Notes under the pieces: model-generated
Seen by the model: only the letters and a program-made list of their open reading frames with translations
Told to the model about the DNA's origin: nothing
The model's database searches: none
Shown: piece after piece, positions 34,880 to 47,805 of the stretch
How positions within the stretch are numbered: the stretch's first letter is position 1
How the letters are laid out: every line of letters begins with the position of its first letter
Assembly (NCBI GenBank): GCA_019828545.1
Contig: JACVRA010000149.1
Span: 124,001-188,000, forward strand
Length of the DNA: 64,000 nucleotides
From: Paracamarosporium sp. OC-R06-R3
Lineage: Eukaryota; Ascomycota; Dothideomycetes; Pleosporales; Didymosphaeriaceae
Reading direction: 5' to 3'
Translations under genes and position numbers: made by a program

Positions 34880-35647
34880 GGTTCTTAGTCGGGGCTTTCT
34901 ACCTTCTTTTCATTTTGTGGTTTTTCATCTAGTGTGCTTTTACGTACAGCAGTGACCAGCCATGCGATACTACTATTTATCATCAAAGCTCATTGACCAA
35001 TATAGTTGTAGCACATCCTGTGCGACAGGAATGATCCTAGCTGGTCTTTATTCTAGCGAGTTTGTTTGCAGTCAAAGGCCTGACCATGCTAGGGGTAGAA
35101 CCTGGGATCTATTTATCCACAGTGTCTTGAGAGCAGCGTGGCGTTCGGCCACTGCTGGCCGGATGAAGCCGCGTGCTTGACAGGCGTGGAAGGAACTATT
35201 TATGATAAAAACTTGAAGGGTACTATGAGTCATGAATCTTTTCGCAAATGGAATGACGAACCGAAAAGTGAAAAGGTATTTATGTGGACAGTAGCCAGGA
35301 TATTCTACCTTGTGATGTGTAAGTAGAGGATGAAAATAAATAGAACGAGGTTGTTAAGGCAGAGCTAAGCGAAGCTATTAGGAACGACAAGTTGGTCAAG
35401 ATTTGACCACAAGAAACATGGTACGACTATACATTTTGTCAAGACGCAACTAGTTGCTTTCGTTACTCATATCAAAAGGGGATTCCTGATTTGTTAGCCA
35501 AATTTCGTAACAATGAGACACCTAGTTTGTTACAATCGGTTGCAATATCTGCTGCTCCTTCAGTAGTAGCTTTGATTCAGTCACCAGTGCTTTCTCATGG
35601 CAAGCATTTTTCCTCGAGTTTCCTCGGGTACATAAAACTACGACTTA
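34880..35647. other. Convergent 3' region
   Basis: AT-rich sequence between two converging genes. No gene is recognised on either strand. Confidence 0.5.
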
Positions 35648-37270
35648 CTAGTACCACAATACTTCTCGCGAGGCACATATATTGGCACGACAAGCGGGAC
35701 AGCGAACGAAAGGTTGGTCCCAATACGTACAATTGACGAGATGATCCAGGTCCTCAAGATGTAGCAAGTGACCACAAGCCCGTAAGCGAACGCAAGGGTT
35801 AGTTACCGTCACAGCCTCGATCAAGGGTTCTTGACAGATCATACAATTGTCCTCTGCTTGGAGGCTGGATGTCTGGACCACATGGCTATATTGGTGAGCA
35901 TCGATACGATGATCCATAGTAACAAATTCAGGCTGAGCTGCATGGTGGAACTCAGGCTCATATACGTCTCTTCCCTGTGCCTCCAATGCTTGCTGCTCGT
36001 TTTCGGTCTCGTCTTCATCTTCGGGGTCGCGAAGAACCGGGATCTCGAGATTGGGATCGGGATCGAGGGCAACTTCAACATCGACATCGGCATTGCCTTG
36101 GTCAGAACTAAAGAATTCATTGAGCACCGAATCATTCAGTACCCCTTCATCGATAATTTGTTCCAATGTAAGAGGAAGGGGCTCATGTGGCAGTTCTAGT
36201 GTGTCGGGTCGAGGAAGACCCTGAATCACATATCCACTCCCAGAGGACTGTCTATGGGTGCAGAGATCATCTGCAAATGGCTCGAACGTATTGAGAAAAT
36301 GGGATGCGCTTGAAAAAGGGTTTCCCAGACGCCCCGCCTTAAGACGTTGAAGGCGTCTCCAGTCCATAGCCTCTGCAGCCCATTGTACTTTCCAAATGAA
36401 AAACTCTGAAATCCTATCGATGTTCATAAAGCCAAAGACTGGAAAATCTATTGGTTTTTGGAGGTCAACGAGGAAATAGTTCGCAGCGGCGATCATATTA
36501 CACCTTGCAAGGATCCGGCGAATGCGCAACGGCGCGTCTGAGGACGGGGTCTCAATCATACGGCGCCAGGCATTACCGACTGCCACAATTCCAGCATATC
36601 GTTCTGGTTTGCTCAGCAAGGGCTTGTTGTCTGTACTCGGGTTCCATTCTTGCGGGCCGTACATTTTCCACACTTGGGCACAATTCAAGGCAAGGCGCAT
36701 GAACTCGCGAAGGATGTGGAAGACGTCATCGTCCCGGACTTCCTCACCGTTTTCACGAGCGTTATTAGACAACTCGAACATGGCGCGTGCCATCTCTGGA
36801 ATAGATGAGTCACCGCCGGCCTCGATGGGAACCGGAGAAGGTGGTGGTAACGCCGCAAGAACAGGTTGAGGTTCCCAAAATTCGATCAAATCTATGTGCA
36901 GCGTTTCAAACCTATTCACTGCTAAGTGACATGCACAGTCGATCAGCCACTTCTCCACTTTACTGGAGAAGTCGTGCTCAGCTAACAGTGCGCTGTTATT
37001 CAAGACTACGCGTCGAACGCTAGCATGGAGGCTGAAGAACTCAGAAGGTCCGAACTGAAGCAATGTTCGTTTAATTGTGCTACCGCTATCGTAGCGTTTC
37101 GCTTGATTTAAGAAGAAGATTTGATTTCGTACAGGAGACGTTTGCGAGCTCATAATACGAACAATGACCATTCGTAAAAATTTCAGGACCTCTCGCACTT
37201 CGTTATATCGATGTGCCTTATAGAAGAGGTCAGTTAGCCCAGCTTGCGGAATGATGGTGAAGGTCGACAT
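35648..37270 (-). CDS. RING-finger protein with novel N-terminal region
   Basis: A single exon of 540 residues. A RING-like zinc-binding domain sits at the extreme C-terminus (about 475-535): CMIC, then CGHLLH, a Cys about ten residues further in NCTYW, and CPAC. It resembles RING-H2 domains of E3 ubiquitin ligases, but the spacing between the His pair and the next Cys is longer than usual. The first 430 residues are mainly helical by composition, with an acidic stretch (DPEDEDETENEQQ) before the RING, and match nothing I recognise. E3 ligase activity is a family inference. Confidence 0.75.
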   Translation of the reverse strand: MSTFTIIPQAGLTDLFYKAHRYNEVREVLKFLRMVIVRIMSSQTSPVRNQIFFLNQAKRYDSGSTIKRTLLQFGPSEFFSLHASVRRVVLNNSALLAEHDFSSKVEKWLIDCACHLAVNRFETLHIDLIEFWEPQPVLAALPPPSPVPIEAGGDSSIPEMARAMFELSNNARENGEEVRDDDVFHILREFMRLALNCAQVWKMYGPQEWNPSTDNKPLLSKPERYAGIVAVGNAWRRMIETPSSDAPLRIRRILARCNMIAAANYFLVDLQKPIDFPVFGFMNIDRISEFFIWKVQWAAEAMDWRRLQRLKAGRLGNPFSSASHFLNTFEPFADDLCTHRQSSGSGYVIQGLPRPDTLELPHEPLPLTLEQIIDEGVLNDSVLNEFFSSDQGNADVDVEVALDPDPNLEIPVLRDPEDEDETENEQQALEAQGRDVYEPEFHHAAQPEFVTMDHRIDAHQYSHVVQTSSLQAEDNCMICQEPLIEAVTVTNPCVRLRACGHLLHLEDLDHLVNCTYWDQPFVRCPACRANICASREVLWY

Positions 37271-38442
37271 ATCTTCTGTAAAGCTTTGGTGAACTCGGAT
37301 AGGATGTCGTCTATTCCGTTTGTTGAAGATGTTTCTCGGTTGTTGTCTTGTGTCTTAATTGTAAGTTTGTGGGTGGTCTTCGAGAAGAGTATTGGAATCT
37401 TTTATATGTGCCCTGCCATGCTAGAAGGTTGTTCACTTAAGGATGTTCGTATTCATACTTCGTGAGATGATAATGTTGCGACTACACCTAGTAATTACGA
37501 TTACTAATCACTGGTCGTCTGGAATAGAAATACTGTATGCTGCTGTTATTCCTTAGCGTTGTGGAAAGACGTGGCTTGGGCTTTCACGCGCAAGAGAGAA
37601 GATAAGGGTCCGAAGATCAATTAGCATTCGTACAGGTCGGTGCGGCTCTGAAGACACTGTTTACTTACAACGGTGAGTATATAGATCCACTGTCACTATG
37701 CTACGCATTCGGAACGACCACGCCTTCTTCGCCAACTGCATGCTTCACCAACTTCATCGTAGATTCCGCTATATATATATATATATGAAAGATTCTTAGG
37801 ATCTTCGTTAACCGCTGATAGAAGACGTAGCAGCCACAGGCGAGAAATTCGCGTCTTAACGAAGGCCCTAACGTTTGCTGACGGCCAGCATTAAACGCGC
37901 AGAAAATTGAGACCTCTTCTACTATTCTGTCAGGCAGAGCTAAATCTGATTGTTCGTAGACACACTGGGATGGTTTGCTCGCCAAAGGTTGTCGTTCGTC
38001 TCGATTCTTGGCGTCGCGTCGCGTCGTCCGACCCTATTGAGCCACTCGTTCGCCCCTGGCCTTGCTTCAGAAAAGCGTTCTTGAGCGACCCCGCAAAATT
38101 GCGCTGACTGTACTCGGCAGGGAAGAGTTTAGAGTTAATGCGGTTGTGGTAGGCACGAATTGCACCCTATAGGGTAACCGCGCATCACGAACGACCTCGT
38201 CGCAACAACGCTTGTTTGGCCCGCCTCCTCGAACAGGAACACACCTCGCCGTCCAACCCCATACAAGAGCATGGCAAACGCACAACGTACAATTGACCGG
38301 CCATAGAGAGGATATCCGCTGCGGCGCATATACAGGAAGGGCAGGAGAGAGGGACTGAAGTAGCAACGACTCATTCCTACGGCGCGCCCACGCTCCGACG
38401 ACCACCGCACCGTATCACCCGAATGAGAAGACACGGCAAACG
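37271..38442. other. Divergent promoter region
   Basis: 1.2 kb between the RING gene and the Bst1 gene. It holds an (AT)8 microsatellite at 37771-37786. No gene is supported. Confidence 0.5.
37771..37786. repeat. (AT)8 microsatellite
   Basis: Eight perfect AT units in a divergent promoter region. Confidence 0.9.
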
Positions 38443-41400
38443 ATGAGCTCGCTAGCGAAGGATATCACACAAGACAGCATGATCGAGCATCGTGAAAGCA
38501 AGCAGCGCGCGGGGAGGAGGAATCCTTGGGCATGCTCGCCGTATACAATTGCCGTAACCCTGCTGGGGGTGGGGGCACTGGCGCTCATGGCGCAGTCCTT
38601 TCTCACCAGGCAAATGGACAGCAAAGGATGTGAGATGTCATATATGCGACCCGCCTACCTCAAGTTCGACGACTTCGATACGGAACACACGCGGTTTGCA
38701 AACAAGTATTCTCTCTATCTGTATCGGGAAGGCGGCATTGATGAAGACTCCAGAGTAAGAGAGTCTCCTAGTTCTAGCAGACTGGGCTAACGACTCAAAG
38801 GTCAAAGGCGTGCCTGTCCTCTTCATTCCAGGAAACGCTGGAAGCTACAAACAGGTTCGGTCATATGCTGCTGAAGCAGCATATCACTACTATAATTCCT
38901 TTCGCCATGACATCGGGGCAATCAACGCGGGGAAGAGGCCATTGGATTTCTTCTCTGTGGATTTCAATGAAGATTTCACTGCATTCCACGGACAGACGTT
39001 ATTAGATCAGGCCGAATACCTCAACGATGCCATATCATTCATCCTGTCTCTGTATCACACCCCGTCTAAATCTCTGCGAGATTCAAATTTGCCGGACCCG
39101 ACTTCGATTCTCATAATCGGCCACTCGATGGGAGGTGTGGTTGCTCGCACCATGCTTACCATGCCGAACTATCAATCCAACTCTATCAATACCATCGTCA
39201 CACTTGCCGCACCTCACGCTAGGCCTCCTGTGTCCTTTGATGGAGATATGGTGCGCACGTACAATGGGGTCAATGGTTATTGGCGACGCGCTTACTCGCA
39301 GGAACGTGCAATAGACAATCCTCTGTGGCACGTCACTTTAATTTCCATCGCTGGAGGAGGTTTAGACACGATCGTATCCTCAGACTACGCCAGTATTGCC
39401 TCACTCATTCCTGAATCGCATGGCTTCACTGTTTTCACGTCCTCAATCCCGAATGCCTGGACCGGGGCCGACCATTTGGCCATCACGTGGTGCGACCAAG
39501 TGAGAAAAAGTGTAATACGCGCGCTTTATGATGTCATCGATGCATCGAAGCCTTCACAGACAATTCCACGTGCGGATCGTATGCGTGCATTCAAGAGGTG
39601 GTTTCTGACGGGGCTGGAGGACAACATTGAGAAGTCTTTGCCACAAGAAGAGCCAAAAATACTATTAACTATCGAAAAAGAGAATGCGATTGTTCCCAAA
39701 GACGAGAGACTAGTATTGCGGACACTCGGGCAGTTTGTGCAAAAGCCGAAGGCGTATCTCCTCCCTGTACCGGAAGGCCAACTCGACACTAGCAAGTTCA
39801 CCCTTCTTACGAGCGAAAGGTTGGATGTTACTGGACAACATGGCAGACTCGAGGTACTATTTTGTAGCGCCTTTCCGGCTCAGGTTGGCCAGTACACAAC
39901 CATGTTCCAGGTGAATATGGATCTATCAGGTGATAGCTCCGTCCCGACGAGGCTAGCTTGCAAAAATGCCGCATACGATGCTGCCATCCTCCCTGCATCC
40001 ACCCAGCATTCTATGCATCCATTCAAATCTGACCAACAACCCTTTTCGTACTTGCAATACAAAACACGAAATCTCTCGGAGCATCAGTTCGTCGTTGTCG
40101 TTGACAAAGCCAGCCAACACAGCTACGGCTGGGTTATCGCCGAATTTAGTGAGCAAGCCGAATCGGTGCATCGGGTAGACAAAGGCCTGCAGAGCCTGCT
40201 TGCTACGGGCCTAAGCCTCGAATTGCCTTCCCAGCGGCCCTTAGTCGCAGAAGTCAAGGTGCCAGCGTTTCACTCGAGTCTTTTGGCGTACAATCTCCAC
40301 GTCCGACAAGACGGATGCACCACCGGCAAGCTATTCATGCCGCTTGTCCGTCAGTATATTACCAACGTCTACGAAAGCAAATACTTTGTGAACGTCAAAG
40401 ATGCGAACATCAATCTTCACGGAGTCGCACCGTATATGCCACCTCCGTTTTTCGCAAAGCAGACAAACAATGGTCTTTCTTTCCAGATTTGGACTGACCC
40501 TACCTGCGATAGCGGGGTTGACATCAAATTAAGTATAGATGTCTTAGGTAGCTTGGGAAAACTGTGGATGCGCTATCGCATCGTATTCGCCGCTTTCCCA
40601 TTGCTTATCGTCACATTAGTGCTTCGACATCAGTTTGCGATATATGACAAGACTGGTGTTTTCATCAGCTTTGCCGAAAGCATGAATGAATGCGTGCAGA
40701 CCTCGCTCCCTTTCACTTTGGCTGCCCTAACACTCCTTTCTGTTTCACTGGCAGGGGCCCAGGGGCAGATTTTCGGCTCGGCATTCGATGCTACCTCTCC
40801 TGGCCACTTTGGCGACACCAATCACGAACTGCTACTGGGAACACAGGATCCTTTTTTCTGGTTTCTGGTTCCGCTGTTCGGCTTGATGTGTATTGCTATA
40901 TCTGTTGCCGTCAACTATGTCGCCCTCGCACTTGTTCTGCTGCTCGCGCTGCCATATTCACTACTTTCTTCTACATCGCGGACTGACGGGGATCAAAGGA
41001 CTCCCACCAAATTCGCCGTGACTTCAAAAAGGCAGCGGATCATCACAACTTCTATCCTGTTGTCGCTAGTGTCGACGGTGATTCCTTATCACTTCGCATA
41101 TGTGGTACTGTGTCTTGTGCAGCTGGCTACTTGTGTGCGCAGTCTGAGTCTCGCAAAAGATACGGTATGTCATTTCCTTGTTCGGTACATCCGCTCAGTA
41201 CTGACTCACGCCAGTGTCTGGACGCCAACTACAACTTTTCCAACTACACGCACTCCATCTTCATCCTCATGCTGTGGATCCTGCCCATCAATCTCCCAGT
41301 GCTTGTCGTCTGGATTCGCAACCTCGGAATCCATTGGCTCACGCCGTTCTCGTCGCACCACAACGTCCTCTCTATTATGCCATTCATCCTCCTCGTCGAG

Positions 41401-41655
41401 ACGCTGAGCACAGGCCGCATGGTTCCGCGAGTACAATCGCGTCTCTCACTAATCACCAACGCCATTTTGTTCTCTATCGCCGCATATGCGTCGGTTTACG
41501 GCGTGACGTACGCTTATGTGTTGCATCACCTGGCAAATATCTTCTGCGCTTGGCTCGTTGCGGTCCATTTCGATACTTCCACGCTGTCAGCTAATCGCAT
41601 TGGCAATATCCTAGACACTATGGATCCCGACGGTGACACGAAAAAGCGACCTTGA
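38443..41655 (+). CDS. bst1: GPI inositol-deacylase
   Basis: Three exons (38443-38754, 38801-41164, 41215-41655) give 1038 residues, normal for Bst1/PGAP1. This ER enzyme removes the acyl chain from the inositol of GPI anchors and is needed for exit and quality control of GPI proteins. An N-terminal membrane segment (about 33-52) leads into KGVPVLFIPGNAGSYKQVRS; the lipase elbow is IIGHSMGGVVAR with Ser213, followed by TLAAPH. A large lumenal region precedes a block of membrane helices from about residue 700 on. The last intron is phase 0, and using it replaces a spurious Ser/Thr-rich end with a proper hydrophobic C-terminus. Confidence 0.93.
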
Positions 41656-44073
41656 AGACCCAGGAGCATACACAATTGCGCGATTCCGAATCAAAACTAG
41701 AAAACAAAGCCAAAAAGGTGCAGGCAGATGACCTTATTGATTTATACGAGTTATGTTTATGAGGCATGTGTTCGTCCGGCATTCTTCTGTGCATTTCCAC
41801 TGGCGTTACATACCCTGTTCGAAGAGCGTTCTGCATCGGCATGGACTGCATCGGTGGCGTTTTGATACGAGATTTACAGCTTCGAGGGTCGCTTATCCGG
41901 TCGGCTTCTCTGTTAGGTTACTTTGATCCGTGTTCTTCTTTTGCATAGAAGCTACGTATTTGGAGCCCAGGCTCATGGATAGAGGGTGGTCGGTGAAGGG
42001 GAGCGACGACTCTCAGCTAAATACGTGGAAGAGTTCGTACTGCGAGGCTGAAGAGCGGTGGCTGGGGCGTTGTGTACAATGGCCTGGTAGTTTAGAAGAA
42101 GGCACAGATGAGGACGCCCCGGTAGGGTGCGTGTACATAGCCAACGATTACACTTGAAGACGTGTCCAGTGGACCTGTTGCGGGAAGTAAAGTGATTGAT
42201 ACGGATGATATTAGAACGTCAATGAGATCCTGAAGGACACTATCTTCCGAGCGTCTTTGTCTACTTGCGTCGGTCATTTCGAATCGGTCCTCCGCCTAAA
42301 GCACACTCTAGTAAGTGTTCTCAGCGAATGGAGTTATGAATATGCATCTACATGAGGATGACGTGGAGCTCTACATGTACCTTCGTCTTGTAGTGATCCA
42401 GTCCAACTGGCTATACTCATACGATACTGAGTCAACTCTGGATCGATTGATTGATCGGGAGACCGATTTCAGACGACCAACACGACGAATAGCAGCACTT
42501 CACTACTATCAAGATGAAGCTTGATGGGAAATGGGCACCGCAGTGGCCATGCGCAGCGGGCGCTCCCGCCAGGAAGGACTGCGCCGGGACTCATGCAAGT
42601 CACACCGCTGGCTCGGACCAAAACGTGCAAGCGTACTGTGGAGAACACAGAATGCGGAGGGAGGGAATCTGGGGAATATGGCAAAGTTGCGGGGGGTGGT
42701 GCTCGAGCGCAAGGCGGAGGTGCACGCTGCTGGGCGCCCTGTGCGACGCGGATGCCGAGGGGCGGTGACCTGGAGCGTGAGTGAGTATCGTTGTGGGAGC
42801 GGAGAAGGATTGTTTCTAGGCGCGTGAGGGCAGCTTTGGAGGTGGAGCGGGCAGTGTGGAAAATTTCTTGCGCCTGGGAACCAAGACTGAGAGAGGTGTG
42901 AGGTGAGATGGTGCGCTCGCTGCATGCGGCTGAGATGGGGCTATCCAGAAGCGGAAAAGGGCGGCAGCCATCCTTGCATGTTTTTTTCGACTTCTGTTCT
43001 CACCGCAGGCGCAGGGTTGGTTCGTCGGGGAACAAAGTGCTAGGCGGGCAGACGGGCCACGTTGGCGCTGATGGGAAGGGAAGGGCGAAGAATAGCCTCG
43101 ACCGAGCACTTAGATGCGGTCTTGCCCTGTGCGCTCGAGTAGCGGTGTTCTCGTTGGAACAAGATCACCACGACGTTTCGGCACATGTGGCAAAAGTACC
43201 CGCAATGGCAATTCGGTATGGGAGGGGACTTTGGCGGCGGGCCTGGCCACTCAGGGTCTGCGGCAGGGCTGGTGCTGGAGTCGCCTCGAACGGGCAACTG
43301 CGTGCCGGCTTCATTGGATGCCGCGGCTGCGAGTGTGCGAGTGTGCGTATGTGTACTCTGTGCTCTGTACTTTGTACGTTGGGTGCCAGCATTTGGGCGC
43401 CAGGCACGCCGGCCGACGGCTCGAAACGCCAGCGTGGCAGTGCCTGTCGTGCTGGGGCAGGTCGCAGGCGGTACTCTAGCATGCGCATAATCCAACGACC
43501 CCGAAACGCGGCCGGGGCTGTTCGAGGAGGCGGTCAGCACAGGTCGAGGGTGCGGCGGCCACAGCCCTCTCAGAGGGACGGCCGACAGTCGCCGTGGGCC
43601 AGCAGCAGGCGGGTTAGTAATGGGGTGGGCACGCCTCGACGTAATTCAGCATGCCGGAGCGCTGAGGCAAAAGAAAATTCGGCGCTGGTGGAGCCTCGAG
43701 CCTCTTGTGCGCTGCGCAGAGTGCGGGCGTCGCTGTTGAGGGGCGGTGGCCCGTGCGACCCTGGCCTTATCGCTCGCCCTAGCACAGAAATTTCTGTGTC
43801 CCGCCCTCATAAATATTCCACCGCCCCTCCAAGTCGCCCACACCCTCTCCCCTCTCTTGAGTTCTGCCCCTGGGCTTCTTTCTTTCTGTTTCTGTCTTTG
43901 CATAGCTTGCATAGACGCTGCCAGTGCAGCCTTGATACCCGGGTAGTTCCTATCCCACGTCCGACAAACGAGCAGACCGCTATTCAGTTAGCGCTTTATC
44001 TGCTCCCACAAAGGCACTCGTTTGCCCCGCCAAATTTTCTCTCTCCGACTTTTCCACCCCAACACCACCAACA
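41656..44073. other. GC-rich 2.4 kb region upstream of elongation factor 3
   Basis: No gene is supported although long frames occur on both strands from about 42500 to 44000, a product of high GC. A TATA-like CATAAATATT lies near 43808, followed by a CT-rich stretch (43830-43905), as expected for a strong fungal promoter. An untranslated exon or a non-coding RNA could be hidden here. Confidence 0.45.
43807..43817 (+). promoter_or_regulatory. TATA-like element of elongation factor 3 gene
   Basis: TCATAAATATT about 260 bp before the ATG, followed by a pyrimidine-rich leader. Position and context suit a core promoter of a highly expressed gene; not proven. Confidence 0.4.
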
Positions 44074-47000
44074 ATGGCTCCCGCTGCCACCGCCGCACAC
44101 ACGGCCAAGAACGTCAAGGCCGAGAACTCAAAGTCCGTCAAGGTCCTTGAGGAGCTCCTCGGCAAGTTGACCGTCTCCAAGGCCCAGGACGAGATCAACG
44201 CCTCTGCCCTCGACCTCGCCACCTTCATCAACGGCGACATCGAGGAGGGCGATGCCCCCGTCAAGTACGTCGAAACCCTGCAATTCCTCCCACCAGCCTT
44301 CTAACAACAACTCCAGGGCCGTCGAGCTGCTCCGGAAGCAGTTGAGCAACCGCAAGGATGCCGTCGCCCGTGAGCGTGCGCTGGACGCCATCCGCGCCAT
44401 CGCCCAGCACTCGACCGTCTCCGCCGCTGTCGAGCCCTACCTCGTCTCTCTCCTGCCCGATACCCTCAACGCCGTCGCCGACAAGATGAGCGCCGTCAAG
44501 GTCGCTGCTCAGACCGCCTCCGAGGCCATCGTCTCCGCCGCCAACCCCAACGCCGTCAAGGCCATCATCCCCCACATCATCCACTCGCTCGAGGCGACCC
44601 TCAAGTGGCCCGAGAAGATCACCGATCTTAAGTGCATCGAGATCCTCACCAAGAGCGCCCCTGCTCAGCTCGCCTTCCGTGTCCCCGACCTGATCCCCGT
44701 CATCTCCGGTGCTATGTGGGATACCAAGGCTGAGGTCAAGAAGGCTGCCTACGCTACCATGGAGACCCTTTGCGGCCTCATCTCCAACAAGGATATCGAG
44801 CGCTTCATTCCCGAGCTCATCAAGTGTATCGCCAAGCCTGAGAACGTCCCCGAGACCGTTCACTTGCTCGGTGCCACCACTTTCGTCACTGACGTCCACG
44901 AGCCCACCCTCGCCATCATGGTTCCCCTGCTTGAGCGTGGTCTCGTCGAGCGCGAGACTGCCATCAAGCGTAAGTCGGCCGTCATTGTCGACAACATGTG
45001 CAAGCTTGTCGAGGACCCCCAGATCGTCGCTGCTTTCTTGCCCAAGCTGATGCCTGCGCTCGAGAAGAACTACGACAACCTTGCTGATCCCGAGGCCCGT
45101 GAGAAGACCAAGCAGGCTTTGGACACCTTGATCCGTGTCGGTCACGTCGAGAACGGCAAGGCTCCTGAGATCTCCAAGGATGGTGACATTGCTACCGTCG
45201 CTGGCCACCTCAAGGACGTTGTCCCCGGCAGCGTCAGCCTCGACAAGTTCGGACCCATCATTGACTACATCGGTGCCATCGGTGGCCAGCTCATCGACGA
45301 GAAGGACTACGAGCCCTTCAACTGGCAGTCCAACGTCGGCCCCTTCCTTGCCATCATCGTTGGTGACGAGCAGGCTAAGGACCTCGTCGACAACCTTCGC
45401 AAGCGTGCCATTCCCGGTGCTGCTGCCGAGGATGCCGTTGAGCCCGATGAGGAGGAGGGCGAGGATCTCTGCAACTGCACGTTCAACTTGGCCTACGGTG
45501 CCAAGATCCTGCTTAACCAGACTCATCTCCGCCTGAAGCGTGGCCAGCGTTACGGTCTTCTCGGCCCCAACGGTTCCGGAAAGACCACCCTCATGCGCGC
45601 CATCAACAACGAGCAGGTCGAAGGTTTCCCCAAGCAGAACGAGGTCAAGACCGTCTACGTCGAGCACGACCTTGACTCTGCCGATACTGAGCAGACTGTT
45701 ATTGAGTGGACCGTGAAGAAGCTGCAGTCCGTCGGAATCAACAAGCCGCAATCCGAGGTTGAGGCCACCCTTGTCGAGTTCGGTTTCGTCCAGGAGCAGC
45801 TCCAGAACCCCATCACCTCGCTTTCTGGTGGTTGGAAGATGAAGCTCGCTCTCGCTCGTGCCGTGTTTGAGGAGCCCGATATCCTGCTTCTTGACGAGCC
45901 GACTAACCACTTGGACGTGAAGAACGTCAAGTGGCTCGAGGACTACCTCACCAGCTCTCCCTGCACGTCCATCGTCATCTCTCACGACAGCAAGTTCTTG
46001 AACAACATCATTCAGCACGTCATCCACTACGAGCGCTTCAAGCTCAAGCGTTACCGTGGTAACCTCGATGCTTTCGTCAAGCGTGTGCCGTCTGCTCGTT
46101 CTTACCACGAGCTCGGTGCTTCCGAGATGGAGTTCAAGTTCCCCGAGCCCGGTTTCCTTGAGGGTGTCAAGACCAAGGCCAAGGCCATCGTCCGTGTCAA
46201 CAACATGACCTTCCAGTACCCCGGTACCTCCAAGCCCCAGATCTCCGAGATCACCTTCCAGTGCTCGCTCGGTTCGCGTATTGCCGTCATTGGTCCCAAC
46301 GGTGCCGGAAAGTCTACCCTCGTCAACGTTCTGACTGGTGAACTCATCCCCACATCTGGTGACGTCTACCAGCACGAGAACATCCGTATTGCGTACATCA
46401 AGCAGCACGCTTTCGCGCACATTGACCACCACTTGGACAAGACCCCCTCCGAGTACATTCAGTGGCGTTTCCAGACTGGTGAGGACCGTGAGACCATGGA
46501 CCGTGCCAACAAGATCGTCACCGAGGAGGACGAGAAGGCTATGGACAAGATCTACCGTATTGAGGGTACCCAGCGTCGTGTCATCGGTATCCACTCCCGC
46601 AGGAAGTTCAAGAACTCGTACGAGTACGAGTGCTCGTTCGCCCTTGGTGACAACGTTGGCATGAAGAACGAGAAGTGGACTCCCATGATGACTGCCGACA
46701 ACGCCTGGATTCCCCGTACCGAGATCCTTGCCTCGCACGCCAAGATGGTTGCTGAGGTCGATCAGAAGGAGGCTCTCGCCAGCGGACAGTTCCGTCCTCT
46801 GGTCCGTAAGGAGATTGAGCAGCACTGCTCCAACTTCGGTCTTGACGCTGAGTTGGTTTCCCACTCTCGTATGCGTGGTCTCTCTGGTGGCCAGCGTGTC
46901 AAGGTTGTCCTTGCCGCTTGCTCATGGCAGCGTCCTCACTTGATCGTCCTTGACGAGCCTACCAACTACCTTGACCGTGACTCGCTCGGTGCCCTTTCCA

Positions 47001-47372
47001 AGGCCATCAAGTCCTTCGAGGGTGGTGTCATCATCATTACTCACTCTGCTGAGTTCACCAAGGACCTTACTGAGGAAGTCTGGGCCGTCATGGACGGTAA
47101 GATGACGCCTTCCGGCCACAACTGGGTACAGGGACAGGGTTCCGGTCCCCGGTTGCAGGAGAAGGGTGAAGAAGAGGAGAAGTTCGATGCCATGGGCAAC
47201 AAGGTACGTCATCACCATCGGTGCTCTGAAATACAATTGCTAACGACGAGTTCAGATTACCGGAACTGAGAAGAAGAAGAAGCTCACATCGAGCGAGATG
47301 AGGAAGAAGAAGAAGGACCGTATGGCCCGCCGCAAGCGTGGTGAGGAGGTCTTCTCCGACGAGGACGACTAG
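44074..47372 (+). CDS. Translation elongation factor 3 (ABC-F ATPase)
   Basis: Three exons (44074-44264, 44317-47203, 47256-47372) give 1064 residues. EF-3 is the fungal ribosome-bound ATPase that helps release deacylated tRNA from the E site. HEAT-type repeats fill about residues 20-320. ABC domain 1 has Walker [10 protein letters not shown], signature [14 protein letters not shown] and Walker [17 protein letters not shown] domain 2 has [18 protein letters not shown] and [12 protein letters not shown], with the chromodomain-like insertion ([14 protein letters not shown]) between. The C-terminus is lysine-rich (about 20 residues), as in yeast. Codon use is strongly biased to C/G-ending codons, as expected for high expression, and this bias keeps a long antisense frame open. 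Confidence 0.97.
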
Positions 47373-47805
47373 ATGGTTGATGGTTACGACATGCATGGTA
47401 TGGTCTCAGGAGGTTTATGAACAAAAAGTTTCGAGTACAGTTTGTCTCATGGATGGCGTTATGATCGATACCTTGTAGATCTTGATAGATTTGGCTGGAA
47501 CATGTGTGTGTTGTGTTCTTCAGCGCATTAATGAAATAGTTATACTTCAGCTGGCTTTCTCTGTATGGGTGTGTGTTGTGTTTTGTGTCTTTGCTGCTTG
47601 ATGTCTGCTTAATCGGTTCTATGCAAATGATTGACGTCGTTTTGACTTGTGTCCATCAGAGCCTGCTTGGTGTTCAGAGGATCGTGGACAAGGACAACGT
47701 TACCTTCCAGTTAGCTCCCTTCTAATATCAATTATCTACACGACGACATACGTTCTACCTCCATGTCTCTTCGCCCCCCCTAGTCCCATCCCATCCCATC
47801 CTCAT
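47373..47805. other. Convergent 3' region
   Basis: 3' flanks of EF-3 and the CCCH-like gene. GT-rich then C-rich sequence, no gene. Confidence 0.5.

Noticed and set aside
42514..44170. Several 80-420 codon frames upstream of EF-3 on both strands
   Set aside because: They overlap each other, are rich in Arg/Pro/Ser/Ala as expected for random GC-rich sequence, and contain no recognisable motif.
44261..46864. Long minus-strand open frame opposite elongation factor 3 as a gene
   Set aside because: No domains, composition typical of an antisense shadow, and the plus strand encodes a full EF-3 with all motifs.
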